Assembly: GCA_038503035.1 (NCBI GenBank)
Contig: JAVSML010025186.1
Location: 1 to 64,000 of the forward strand
Reading direction: 5' to 3'
Source: Crocodylus rhombifer
Taxonomy: Eukaryota; Chordata; Crocodylia; Crocodylidae
Length of the DNA stretch: 64,000 nucleotides
Shown: piece after piece, positions 9,351-24,612 of the stretch
Layout: each line of letters opens with the position of its first letter
Numbering within the stretch: the stretch's first letter is position 1
Notes under the pieces: generated by a model
What the model saw: the letters and a program-made list of their open reading frames with translations, nothing else
Databases searched by the model: none
Told to the model about the DNA's origin: nothing
Made by a program: the position numbers and the translations under genes

Positions 9351-11278
9351 TTCCAGTTGCAAATGGGAACCTGGTCATTCAGGGCTAGGGAGTTGCAGGT
9401 GGCTGGATGTAATGCATGCCACATAATTCCATAGTGTATTACTGGTTATAGAAACTGGAGTGCCTCAGTTGTACTAACTCTGCAGGCTGCTATCCTAAGG
9501 AAGACTTGATGCACAGTTGCTCTGTGTATCTGTGAGCAACTGTACAAAAGTAGCACAGGAGAGTTTGTTGTTCGTACCCAGTGCAACATATTTTGCTAAA
9601 ACTTTAAAGTTCTGTTATGTTAAGCGAAATGTATTATGAAGAGGAGATTAAAATGCATTTTCAATTGACTCACATTTTCAATTAAATTTATGAGCAGAAG
9701 AGACATAATGATATTATCCATAAAATTGCACCAGATATGATAATGGCACCCCAACTGCATCTGTGCCATAAAAAGTAGAACAATAGGGTACTATGAGTAG
9801 TTCTAATTACCTCCTATCCTTTAGCAAATGGCAGGTGGCCAATGAAATGTGAATATAAAACTGGAATATAGTCAAATGAAGGGAGATGAAACTGTTGTTG
9901 GCTTTTAGTTATGTAAATTAAGAATTTTACTCAACAAGTTATTTAGGCATCCTGATGAGTGGAAACATTCATTTGAAATACTAATTATACAGTACTAACT
10001 ATGTTTTAGAACACCCAATTGTACTTTATACACTCTGTAATGGAAGCAACTTGAATTGTATTAAGTTTGTGGCAGGAATGGGCTATCTTATTTCTTGTGC
10101 AGCAGACCTCCAAGAATACCCAATACTGAAGATAGGAACTAGTAAATTGATAAATCAGTAGGATGTACTCTTTTCTCTAGATTACCTGAATTTTTCCCCC
10201 CGCTTGTTTCAACCAATAGCTTATCATAATATTAACATGTACTAAAACACTGATGAAAACATTGTCCTCTGAGTGAAACAAACCAAAGCTTTTGACCATT
10301 CCTGGTCACTAGGAATTTCTATAGTGCTAGAGATACTGGATCTATTGCCTATCAGAGTAGTATCTGAAGAGTTGATAGGCTAAGCAAAAAAGCAGAAAAA
10401 TAATAAATATACATGTTTGTTAAAATTATCGAACACATTTTGATTGCACTGTGGTCATGACTACTCTAAGTTTGCTTCCCACAAATATTTATATATTTAC
10501 TAACATCATTACTCTTGACAAATTTGATTTAACCTTAAGTTTTGACAACGGCAAACTTTTGATTATGGTCAAGTCTAAAATCTGTGACATGATCATTGGA
10601 TTAAATATTCAATTAAGGAAAAAGTAACACCACCATGTGACAGGTACAATTAAACAATGAGATACAAATAGTAAATTATGAATGTTTACAATTTGCAACT
10701 GGCAAACAATCTGTAGAGCAAGAATTATTTATTAAGGCACCCACACATAGTTTGCATAACAGATAAATAAAAGTATTTTGTAAGCTGTTGTGGACAATCA
10801 GAAGCTAAAGGAATGGTGATATTTATCACATATATATTACAAAAAATAAAAAGCTTTATATCATCAGAATGAAGGTTTCAACATTAACAATTATTGCTAT
10901 GCCTAAACCCTTACCAGGGGTAGGGCAAGGGAGAATTATTTAAGCAGAGATTTTTTACCTCATAAGGGAGAAAACAGAGATCAAAAAAAAAAAAAATGTG
11001 CACTGGAGACTTCGCTGTTTATTTTACATAGGGGTTCACACTATGGTGATATTTATATTGGGGTTTTATACCAGTGCATAACTCATTGTGGTTCATTCAC
11101 TTACTTCTAAAAAAAATAAATTCTTCCCACCTAGAATTCCCCCTGTGGTTCTCTAAATGGATATGTTATGTTTGAGGCTCTGCAGTTCAAAAGTATTGCA
11201 CAGTTTTTCTATGTAGTCATTTCCATTGATATGTACCACTTGACATACCTCTGCCTAGCAGGCTTGTCTTGCTTCTTC
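9351..11278. other. AT-rich non-coding DNA, nothing recognised
   Basis: I find no open frame with protein-like motifs, no RNA gene and no clear repeat boundary. An A13 run lies near 10984-10996. Ordinary intergenic or intronic DNA is the default reading. Confidence 0.6.
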
Positions 11279-14423
<3,145 letters not shown>

Positions 14424-14641
14424 TAGTGCTGTCTCAGGATGGGAGGGGGAGACGGCATGGTAGGGAGGTCCATTCTGGGGTTTTCCCAGCCTGCACTGGA
14501 GTGAGGGGCAGGTGGATTGGAGCCTCCCTGAGGTGGGAGCCTCCAATCCACTCAGCTCCCCATTCCAGCACAGAATGGGCAAATCCCAGCCTGCACCTCC
14601 CTCCCATGCCTTCCCCCCTGCTCACTCTGAGACAGCACCAG
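14424..14641. repeat. GC-rich foldback (inverted repeat) element
   Basis: The left arm begins AGTGCTGTCTCAGGATGGGA and the right arm ends TCACTCTGAGACAGCACC. The arms continue to match inward (GGCATGGTAGGGAGG against CCTCCCTCCCATGCC). They meet at a central palindrome, GGATTGGAG against CTCCAATCC. The arms are roughly 100 bases each with mismatches. The surroundings are AT-rich. A non-autonomous DNA transposon core is likely. I could not fix target duplications. Confidence 0.6.
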
Positions 14642-17199
14642 GGGTGGAGCTAGGCTACATTAGCCCAGCCCTGCTAACAGGGATGGACAAACAGAAATTA
14701 ATAAAGGGGATTTGCTTCAGAGTGTCTTCATCTGAACCCTCATTTAAATGAGGTTTTAATTTGTCCTGGGATCGTGCACTTTTAAAGCACTGCATAGCCA
14801 TGCATGTCTTTCAGTGCATGGCTACAAAGTATTTTCAAGGGGCCAAATCGTGTGACAAACATAACTTCTGTCTGCACCCTATTTTTCTAGAAAACCAGCT
14901 ATGTGAAAATTAAGTGATGGGAATGTCATGCAGTATATGCAATCCCTGATTTTTCACTGGCCTCCAGGACTGGGCATCTAATTCTGTCCCTATAATTAAA
15001 ATGCAGACTGAAGATGACAGGCATTTTCCCTTTTCTTTCACTTAACTGCTTGATTTGTGCATGCAATTGGGTAGTATGTATGTAAATATGAGCCATGGCA
15101 GGTGAAAATAATTGTATCTGTCTTTGTACCTAAAAAGTCAGGGGCTTCTGTTTCTGAAAATAGAAGCCATAATGTGCTGTGAACGACCATCTCTTAGAAA
15201 ACCAAGACAATATTGCATCTGAAAGTACCCATTAATGTTCAATAGCAAAGGGAACATCTTCAAACTCCACCTCCCTGTCACTACCAGAATCAAGGTTTGA
15301 TTTGCATCAAGCTACCAGACCTGCTTTCTGACACCCCAGAAACATTTATGCTCCTTTAGCTATTGGCCTTAAATTTTGCTGCCGTTTTCAGTGTTGAAAC
15401 AGACATTAACCTTCCCCTTGCCTTGCGTTTAGAAGTTTAAGTGGGAATATTTAATTCAGTGGTCCTCTATACTATGAACTCCATACCCTTAGTCTCTAAT
15501 ATTAGACAACCATCAGTATTAATGTACCTTTTTCCAACAACATCAGCTTGCATTGCCACTTTTTCTAATTCCTCTTACATGCCTCCTTGCATTCAAATGC
15601 CATTCCTCATATATATAGCAAGAAGTGTGCCTTAATAACTATAAAACACTGTTATCCTTTCACAAATTTCTACTTGAGACCCAGCTGTGCCATGATATCT
15701 TCAAAATACTTAGCAACAGCTGATATGCTAAGGCTGTTACCTGTTATGCTGAACACAGCATATTCGTTTTCTTTGTTTTCACTTACTGTTTTATCTACCT
15801 ATTGTCTCTTGACATGTTTTTGAGGCAAGGAGTACCACTTTGTACTATAAGGAGGCCGCTAAATGTTAGTATAAATAAATAAGGATTTTCCAAATCCATT
15901 TTTCTTCATCACAGCCCCTATTGGCTTGTAACTTCAAGTTAATATTCCAAATTGGCAGTTAACTTCCATTCTAGATCTACAAGTGATGCCAAAACATTTT
16001 TCTTTTAAAGTATGTACTTCAGGACCATAACTTCCTCCACCTGTTGGTTATCTTTCCAGAACAAAAACTTGGAAAACATCTTTTAAATGAAATGCTTAAT
16101 TGGACATGAAAATAAAATGTTTCACTTCAGGTTTTGTTTTTCTTAACTGAAGCTTAACTAAAGCTCAAAATGTGTTTTTTCCCTTCAAAATGAAAAAACA
16201 GAATGGCCTTGTACTAAAAATGTCCAACTAAAATGTTAGTACAAGAGTTTTGCAGCCATGATCATCCACAAATTATGTAAGAGGAAAGGATTTATTAGGA
16301 TGATAATTTTTTTGGATCAGCTGTATAGCTAGGGTAGAATTAGACTAGCTTTCAAATGCAAGACATTCTTCAGGTCTGACCAGAAGCAGCCGAGCACAGT
16401 ATAGTTATGCTTTGTCTTTTTTATTCTTCCCATTTCCCCAATATCACATACTTAATCAACATTTTGGAAATACCAATTTATCCGGCAATCATCATATTTG
16501 GTCCTGATCCAACAGAGAACTTTAGATTAATACTTAATTAAAAGCATGTAATTAAGTTATGTTGATGCCACTAGGACTTAAACTGGTTATTAACTGTTTT
16601 TTATCTGAACCAGAGTCTTTGTATTTTAGCTAGTTACATTTTTAAGTTAATTTTTGTAGCCATTTCCTTTGTAGCTATTTCTTCCACATGAATTATAGTA
16701 TATACAACTTGATGGATAAAACTCAAGACAGCTATAAAAAGGTGGGATTTTAAAATCTTAGTAAAATACAGCTTTTACTTAAGAAATCACTTATATCAGT
16801 GAGGGCCAAACTTTTTGGCAGGTATGTTACAAATTAGCCCTATGCCCTCCCTGAGTGCTGCTCTGAACCCCTTCCCCTGCTCAGGCAGCTTTTCTGTTTT
16901 CTGCTCTCCGCATGACCTGCCCTACTGCTCTGCTTCCTGTACTATGCAGACTGTGCTGCCTGTCTATAACACATGGGCGTCCCAGGGCCGGCCAAGTCAT
17001 TGGCGCACTCAGTTGTTTCAGGGCTAACTACTAATCTGCCTCATCTGCCATGCCTTTGATGAAACTGAATGAAAGTTGATAACAAGGTGGACAGTTTCCC
17101 ATTTAATTGCCCTGATATCAAGGGCCTATATACAGCTTTGAACTTTCCTTTATACCATGTCCCATGCCTTGCAGCTGACATCCATATCTCTTCCATGCC
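14642..17199. other. AT-rich non-coding DNA with a possible hAT terminus
   Basis: No gene is recognised. CAGTGAGGGCCAAAC at about 16798 looks like the left terminus of a hAT-type element, but I found no matching right end with a target duplication. Confidence 0.5.
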
Positions 17200-17790
17200 C
17201 CGACACTGGGACCCTCACTCTGGTGCCTAATGTTGGGACTCTTACTCCCATGCCCTCACATTGGAGCTCACAACCTGGGATCACAATCACCTGCTTGGGG
17301 CTCCCAGCCCCTCTGCCAAGATCAGGACCCTCTTGATTCCCTCATGCACCCACACTGGGCCTTCAGTCCCCTTGCCTGACACTGGGACCTCACACCCAGC
17401 TCCCTTAGTGTGCCTCAGGATTTGCTGTATACCTGGGCGGTCTCCGGCCCCTTCACATAACCAGGACCCCACTTCAGGCTCCACACAGTAACCTGAGCCC
17501 TTGCTTTGTTCTGAGGGTGTGCTCTCCTAGCCTTTCACCTTCACAGGGTAACATGCAAGGCAGCAGGCCCTGAGGCTTCCTGGAGCCCCATACTTGCCCT
17601 TCACTGGAAAGGCACAGGTGTGGTATTTCCTGGGGACTTCCCTGCCACCAGCAGCCCCACCACACCATCCAGCCCCAGTAGGGTGTAGTTTTAGGTCATG
17701 ACCCAGGACCAGGAACCTCCTGCCATCTCCAAAGTTCCTACCCTGTACCTCCCAGATGTTACATGAGCAGCAGCTCCAGCAGGGTGGTAT
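17200..17790. repeat. GC-rich dispersed repeat related to 59100-59230
   Basis: Segments such as GTAGTTTTAGGTCATGACCC, CAGGACCAGGAACCTCC and TGCCATC near 17680-17730 have close counterparts in the same order at about 59165-59205. Upstream there are repeated short phrases (CACTGGGACC, CCCATGCCCTCACATTGG). This is probably a degenerate repeat rather than an exon, because the long frames lack any known motif. Confidence 0.5.
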
Positions 17791-20700
17791 ATCAGGGCAG
17801 CAGGGCAAAGATTTGGAGGTGGAGGGGGCAATTCAGGGGTCAGAGGAAACAATTTGGGGGCAGAAGGCAGCAACCCAGCAGCTCCCCACCCACCCACTTG
17901 CCCCTCCCCTTCCCTCTTTCCACCCATTCACTTCTTCCACATGCCCCCCCTTCACCATTTTTCTCTCTCTCACCACTCACCCCATTCTCACCCACCTGCC
18001 GCCCAGCTGTTTCCAGCTGTCAGTCCAAGGCTATAGAGAACTTGATGATAACTGGGCCACCTGTGAGCTTTGCCTCCTGGAATACTGGAGGACTACAAAT
18101 TGGTTATTTTATCTCAGTGAACACCCAGAATTTAGCATAACTCACACTAGGGTAGCAGGGGGTCAAAGTTAATCATCCTCCAAAGTGTTACAATTCAAAG
18201 ATGCTTAGACCATGTTAAGTGAACTTAAAACTTGAATGATCACATATTAATACTTGTTAACAAGTGCTGATTGTAATGTGTAATCTCACCTCTACATGAT
18301 CAACCTTGCAACAGAGTATAAGGAGGACTAGGAGACCACAAGCCTGATTCTCCAGAGCTAGTGGCAAAAAAAAATAAATTACAAAAAAAATTGAGGTTAA
18401 TTGAACTGAAATTTAAAATGGTGGGTTTTGTTTTACACTCAGTTTCAGTTGTATCAAAATGACATATTGTCATTTCACAATCAATGTCTGAATATATCAT
18501 TCTGAAATATTGTCCAAAACAGTTTCCCAAATTTGACATGAATGCTGGAATTGTTCTTATTTCCTAGAGCATGTTTGACTGTTTTTTGGTAAATATACTT
18601 TGACAAAACATTTCATTCACCTCTTATCCACAGTTTTGCCTACTGTGCAATCATTTCAAGTTTGTGTTAAAAAACCTTACAAGATTAATAATTTTTCTAT
18701 TTTACACCTACATGCAAAGTGGTTGCAATGAATAAGCAAGGTGGTACGTGCTAGGGATGGAGAATCAGACTAAGTGTATTTACTTCTTTCTGTGTCAAAC
18801 ACTTCTGGATTTCTATATAGTGTTGATTAGAAAACACTTAGCCATACCCACTTCAAAGGTTCTAGAGACTTTTAAATGTTAATTGCACAGAATAAGAATA
18901 AATTGATCTAGAGCCCCTACCACTTCATTTTAGCTGTATTTGGTCACATGGCTGACTGATTACAAGACCAGTAATTTGAATAGATTGTAGAAAAGTCACT
19001 CAACTCTTCTCATGACAAATATCTGATGCTTTAACCTCTATGACTAAATTCATCAAAATGACAATACAAGAATTTCAGTTAATAGACATCTGGAGATGCA
19101 AATACTTGGAAGAACATGGCTGCATCATTTTTACTTCAGCTCTCATAAAACCTATTTAAGAATTGATTAATTTCTCACTTCATTCTAGTAACTGGCACTG
19201 TGGCTATTATGTAATCTGAGGATGAACTCATGATTGAAGCTTGATTCAAACCAACACTAAATAATGCAGATTTAATAATCTCTTAATTGAAATCCTAATA
19301 AAAACCAGTAATAGTTGAATTAAAAATTACCTGGAACTGTTAGAAGAGCCCCCCTGACATTTCCCATAAAACATCACAGCATACAAGGAAAACCTGATCT
19401 CCCACAGCCTGTCAAAAAAAAAAGATTTTAGTAACTACAGAAACAAGAAATATTTTCAAATGAGAATGTGCTAACTGAAATGCCAACAAAGCTTCTGATT
19501 GATATATATGTAACTGATAGAAGCAAGGAGAATGCTAAATGAACTGTTGATTAAGAGGTTAGGTTAGGATAGACTACATGAAAAGGCTGAAAAACTTGAT
19601 AAATACTGCAGTTTAACCCCCAAATCTAAAAGAAACTCTTCAGGCAGAATTCTATTTCATCTAGTGGATGACCAAAGTGCACTTTGTGACCAGCTCTGAA
19701 TTACCTGACGTATAGGAACTTGAAGTGCCCCCATTCTAGGAATACAATTACCCTTTGAAGATGTGCAGATGTTTCTCCATTCACTTATGTCCCTGGAAAG
19801 GTAATAGAATCACTCTTACCCAATAGTTAGGTAACTCAGAGTTGGTTGCAAGCTGCATTTTTGTCATCCCTTGGGTGAAACAGAATTTTACCCTTTGTTC
19901 AATTTCTCACAAAAACAAAGTAAAAGAATGACCATTAGTAACCCAACCTTTTATTTAAAAACCCCCCAAAAGCCATCATTAATTACTGATTTAACCTATT
20001 TCTGTTTTCATTATTTGGATTTGTGCATGTGCACATGTGTGTGTGCACACAGATGCATGCATGCATGCAGGCACACCCCCCCCGTTCTTGTGACGTAGGT
20101 ACTCCTAACATGACTTATAACCAATGAGTCAAAAATTAAAATCTAAACTAGCCTCCCTTTGATTTTCAATGGGACAGAGGTAAATGTGTAGCTAAATTTG
20201 TAGGTAGGTGCCCAGTGGGATTTCTCAGAACTTCCTACCTCATCTTTAGGTCCCTAAAGACCTTTAAAAATCTAACCTTAAGTGACCTGGGAACTACCAA
20301 CCATAATATTTAGGCATCCAAACAGTAGCATAACATGGGGTGGTTGAGCAAGGTACATGCCCTGGGTGCCACTTAAGAGGAGAGGTATTAGCAGAATAGG
20401 GGAGGGGACGTGCCTCTGCATATAAGTCACATAGTTCCCAATCCACAGAAGTTGGCAGGGACACAGTACTCATGCTATTTCAAATGGAGGTTGGTACCTA
20501 ATTCTCATTAGGGACAGAAATGTTTTTGTGAATGAAGTCATAAACCCATTTTGGAAACTGTGAGGCCCTGTGTGTACTGGCTTGCCACAACTTTAACATG
20601 GAATCCACTTCATTTTGCTCCAATTCAGTTTAATTTCTTTATACTTTCTATTTCCTCCTCAGAGTTGCTGTAACAGAGCAGAAAAGGTGTCATGCTTCCA

Positions 20701-21198
20701 ATCTAGACATGCGCATTCAGGACTTGTCCTGTTAAGTCAACAGCAAATGGGTGTGTGTTGCTTTGATGCAATGGGGAAAATCAAAGTGGCCGGATTTAAT
20801 GCCAGTGTATCTCTCCCTCAAATAAGGCTGGTGCAAGAATACTTGTATGTCTTAACCATGCTAGCCCAATGTGCCACGCCTGGGACAGACCTTTGATCTA
20901 ATATGTTTTTTCTTTTCCTGCTTAGCTGCTACATTTGCATAGTTCCTCCCCATCCCACCTCACTCTTTTGTCTCCTGGCTTTTGTCATTACTAGTCTGAA
21001 ATAGTTTGAAAGTGCTCAGAAAACATGCTGAAAGCAGTCATGTAAATACCCAAATGGAATTAAATACGCATTTATACAATTCATTGCAATTATAAAATAT
21101 AATTATAACAATTTCTTGCTTCTTTCCCAGCTGCAGGAAGAAATGGAGTATTGGTTTGTTTGATCTGTATATTGTGCACACTTTAGCGAGAGAACTTA
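17791..21198. other. Non-coding DNA, nothing recognised
   Basis: A C-rich and CCA/TCTC-rich stretch covers 17880-18010. The rest is AT-rich with no supported gene. A short (GCAT)n run lies at 20055-20070. CAGTAGCATAACATGGGG at about 20325 resembles a hAT-type left end without a matching right end. Confidence 0.55.
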
Positions 21199-21493
21199 CT
21201 GGTGAAAGCCAGGGCATATCACAGGGGGGGCCAGGAGGGCCATTTGGCCCTGGCCTCTCATTCACGGGGGGCCTCAAATTTAGACTTTTGACATTATCTC
21301 TAAATGAAGTTATACATACAGACACAGAGATACACTGACAGGATTGAAAGAAGATGTTTAAACTTGCGTCCCATTACTGGGCCACACTACCTGTAGTGCA
21401 CTATGAATAAATATTTTTTTAATATACCGGGAGCCTCAAAAAATGGAAGTGGCCTGGGCCTCTCTCAACCTCTGAGAGGGCCTGGTGAAAGCC
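21199..21493. repeat. 271-bp block between 12-bp perfect direct repeats
   Basis: CTGGTGAAAGCC occurs at 21199-21210 and again at 21482-21493. The sequence between is palindrome-rich at both ends (GGCCAGGAGGGCC, TTTGGCCCTGG; GGCCTGGGCCTC, GAGAGGGCC). The layout fits an inserted element with a target duplication. I do not recognise the family. Confidence 0.5.
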
Positions 21494-23742
21494 TTAGCCA
21501 AAAATAAAAAAAACAAATCCTAAACCAGTGAATGTTGCTTTAGGATAGTCCTTCCAGATTTCCTCCCCCAATGTGTCCAGCGGAGCTGGATTCTGGACAG
21601 GACAGAAAAGGAAATAGGGCCATGCTCCATTCCTTCGTTATGCCCTCTGGAAGCAAATGTGTCCCTTAAAAGAGCTCAGAGATTCATATTCCCTAGCTCT
21701 CTCATTCAGTTTTGAGTAAGAGAGCTCTTTGCCACTTTCTACATTTCTGCCCCAAGTATAATCTTGTATCAGGCCAGAATATATATTATATGTGATCTCC
21801 TGGGAGAAGTTTAAAACATATATTTAAAAATAGGTCATGACAAACAGCTACTTTCAACTCACTGCAAGGTAAAGATTTTCCAGAAAAAGGTAGCTTTTTT
21901 GCTGGTTGTATTTCCGGTAACAACTTACTTTTCTATTGCTTTAGGCTCCAAAGGGACTCACTTTGGCATATTAGCTCAACAAAGTCTGAAGTGTCCTTGT
22001 CATGGAGAAAATTGCAAGCCTGAAACATAATAAAAATATGCAATGTTTTGCCATCTGGTCACCATTTATTAGCTTCTCTGAATCCAATAAGGCTGCTACT
22101 ATACCAGCCAATCTAATGTACTTTAAACCACAATGGTTGTTAAAATGCAGTTACCATCTTACAAGTGACTCTGTAAAAATGGTACCATTGCTATCCATGT
22201 TTATTGGGTCCCAGTCCTTCTCTATAAATTAGACTCACTTTGCTTGTTAGTAAAAGTGCTCATCCAGCTACCTGCCAGACAGTCTGTACCTGGAATATCA
22301 GTCAAGAAGGGTTTTTTTCTGGTTTTCATTTAATCACCAGTAAGGAAGTCTCTACAGGCCAGATTCTAGCCTGAGTGATACCTGTGCTGTGCTGTAACAC
22401 TGGTGCTGGAATTGATGGATGCAGGGCAACTCTGTCAGGAGAACCTGCCCTCAGGAAATACATATAGCATGATTAAACCAGTGTACAAGTTGCCAACAGA
22501 ACAGAAAGCAAAATGCATTTTTCAGGAGAACTTGATGAGGTGTTTATTGTTTAACAGTCTGGGTGCGTTAAAGGTTCAATATATTTGATATTGATCTCAG
22601 ATAGCTGCTAAAAATACATGGGCTTCATAAAGTCTTGTTGGTACAGAGAAATAAAGTAAGAGCTCAAGCTAATTATATGATAAAATTAGGTTTTGGGCTC
22701 AGGAATTTTCTATCAGAAAATACTAATTCATCAAAGCTGAGACCAGTCATGGGAAAGAATGTTCTTGTGACAGATTTTTTTCCCCCTTAAGAAACAGTTT
22801 TAACATTCCTGAAGTGCCCTACCATGTCATTTAGGAAAGGAGCAAATATATTTGTTTCAAATGAAATTACTTTTTGTTTAGACATTTTAGTTAGATCAAA
22901 AAGTTTAAAACTACAACAAACTATTTTAAGACAAAACATTTGCACAGACTTTGTTTTTTGGCATGCTCAAGTTCATGAACCTTTTTCAACATCTCAACTT
23001 TTAGTCCTTTTTGGGTTGATAACAAACTCATGTCTTAGAAGCCCTCTCACAAAGAGAAAACAGCTTCCAACCACCTCTATGATAAATCATATGAAGATTT
23101 CATGTTAATTAAAAAAAAATCTTTATAGGAATGCCACAAATTAAGCTTCTTGTTTAGCTTCCCATTCAGTGTCACAGCACTGATAAATTTTTTTGAACCC
23201 TCTGTTCCAATTTTTGCTCATGTTTCCCCCTTCTGCCTTCTCCTCTTTCATTTTTGTTAAGTAGAACATGAACCAAGCTTCAAATACTGAAGTCCCAGTG
23301 GATCCAAAGTTATAAAATTCAAGACACCTGGAGAGTCAGGAAATAGGAATACAGATCACAGAACTATCACAATCATTTCCATTAAAGTTGAGGGCATGGG
23401 CACGTGAACAACTTCCTGTGAGGTAATGAAAGGAGGAGATTTAAAATGCATGAACAACTTTATGCTACCCGCGACTTGTGCATACTCTTCTCTTCTATTC
23501 ATGGCTAAGGTGCCACAGTTCAATTTGCATTGACTACTAAGTAAGAGTGTAAATATAAGCACTTACTGCAAAGCAGAAGATCTGCTCTGAATCACTGCCC
23601 TCATGCTTAGCAGTAACTTGTATGTGCATACATGCCCTAGATCTTCCAAGGGATGAACAGAATCCTGCTAAATTTCCCAAAGAAAGGGAGAAGCAAAAGA
23701 ACAAAACACAAAGAGCTGCTCTGCTCTCCATTACACATAGGT
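21494..23742. other. AT-rich non-coding DNA, nothing recognised
   Basis: Small open frames only, without known motifs. No RNA gene or transposon end seen. Confidence 0.6.
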
Positions 23743-23750
23743 GTCTGAAG

Positions 23751-24604
23751 TAGGGATGTGAACCGTTAAATGGTCAATCAGTAAGTATATTTATACCAGT
23801 AATGCATTACAAGTAACGTTTACTGTGGGAAGGGAAGTGACATAATGCATCAGAAAAGTGGCATGGTGACCCAGGAAGGTGGCCAGACAAGCACACCACC
23901 TGCCTGTTGCAGCATGTGGGTCTGCCTCTGCCTTCCTCTCCCCGCAGTGCGCCACTGACTTGGGAGAGAGCAACAAAGGTCTGGGAAAGTACCTCACTGG
24001 CTGCTGCCACTGCACTTTACATGGGCTGTGTTGCCTGGTGGGGCTTGCCACTGCCTCCTCCCCTACTACTCTGCTGCAGCCAGCCCTGGGCAGCCGCCCT
24101 GTGCCAGCTCCAGCAAACAGCAGACTAGTCACTGGCGAGTTTGCCGAGTGGAGGCAGGTCAGAGCTAGCCCACCTCCATCTGGCCCTCTGCAGTGCAACT
24201 GGGGAAGGCAGCATAGTGGAGCTGGTAGCTAGGCTGCCAGCTGGGGCATGGGGTGGGCTCTCTCCCATCTATGCCAAGACCAGCATGGATGAGAGAATGA
24301 ATATGAGGGGCTGGTCCCTTTCTGGGCTGCAGCTGGAGAAGGTGTAGGGAAATGTTGCTGCTGCCACTGCTAGGCAAAGAAGGATTAGGGAGTGCCTGGC
24401 TCCAATTCACAGGAAGTTGTGCAGGGGATTGGGAGGGGGGGGCATGGGGGATCTGCCCCATGCATACACAGGGCAGCGCAGAGTGCACACACATGCACAT
24501 ACATATGCACATGCTAGGTATGTGTTATGGGTTAACCACTCAGCTGGTATCATCGGAGGAGTTTAAATGCGTAATTATTTAAATGCTTGAGACTTATATT
24601 CCTA
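23751..24604. mobile_element. Non-autonomous hAT-like element, diverged ends
   Basis: The left end is TAGGGATGTGAACCG. The right end reads, on the other strand, TAGGAATATAAGTC, so the first 11 bases agree at 8 with only transitions between them. The flanks are GTCTGAAG (23743-23750) and GTCTCAAG (24605-24612), matching at 7 of 8. The interior is GC-rich and encodes nothing recognisable. The ends belong to the same TAGGG style as the elements at 7039 and 61145. Confidence 0.65.
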
Positions 24605-24612
24605 GTCTCAAG

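Noticed and set aside
16798..17040. hAT element starting CAGTGAGGGCCAAAC
   Set aside because: The left end looks convincing, but I found no right end with an 8-bp match, so I did not list it as an element.
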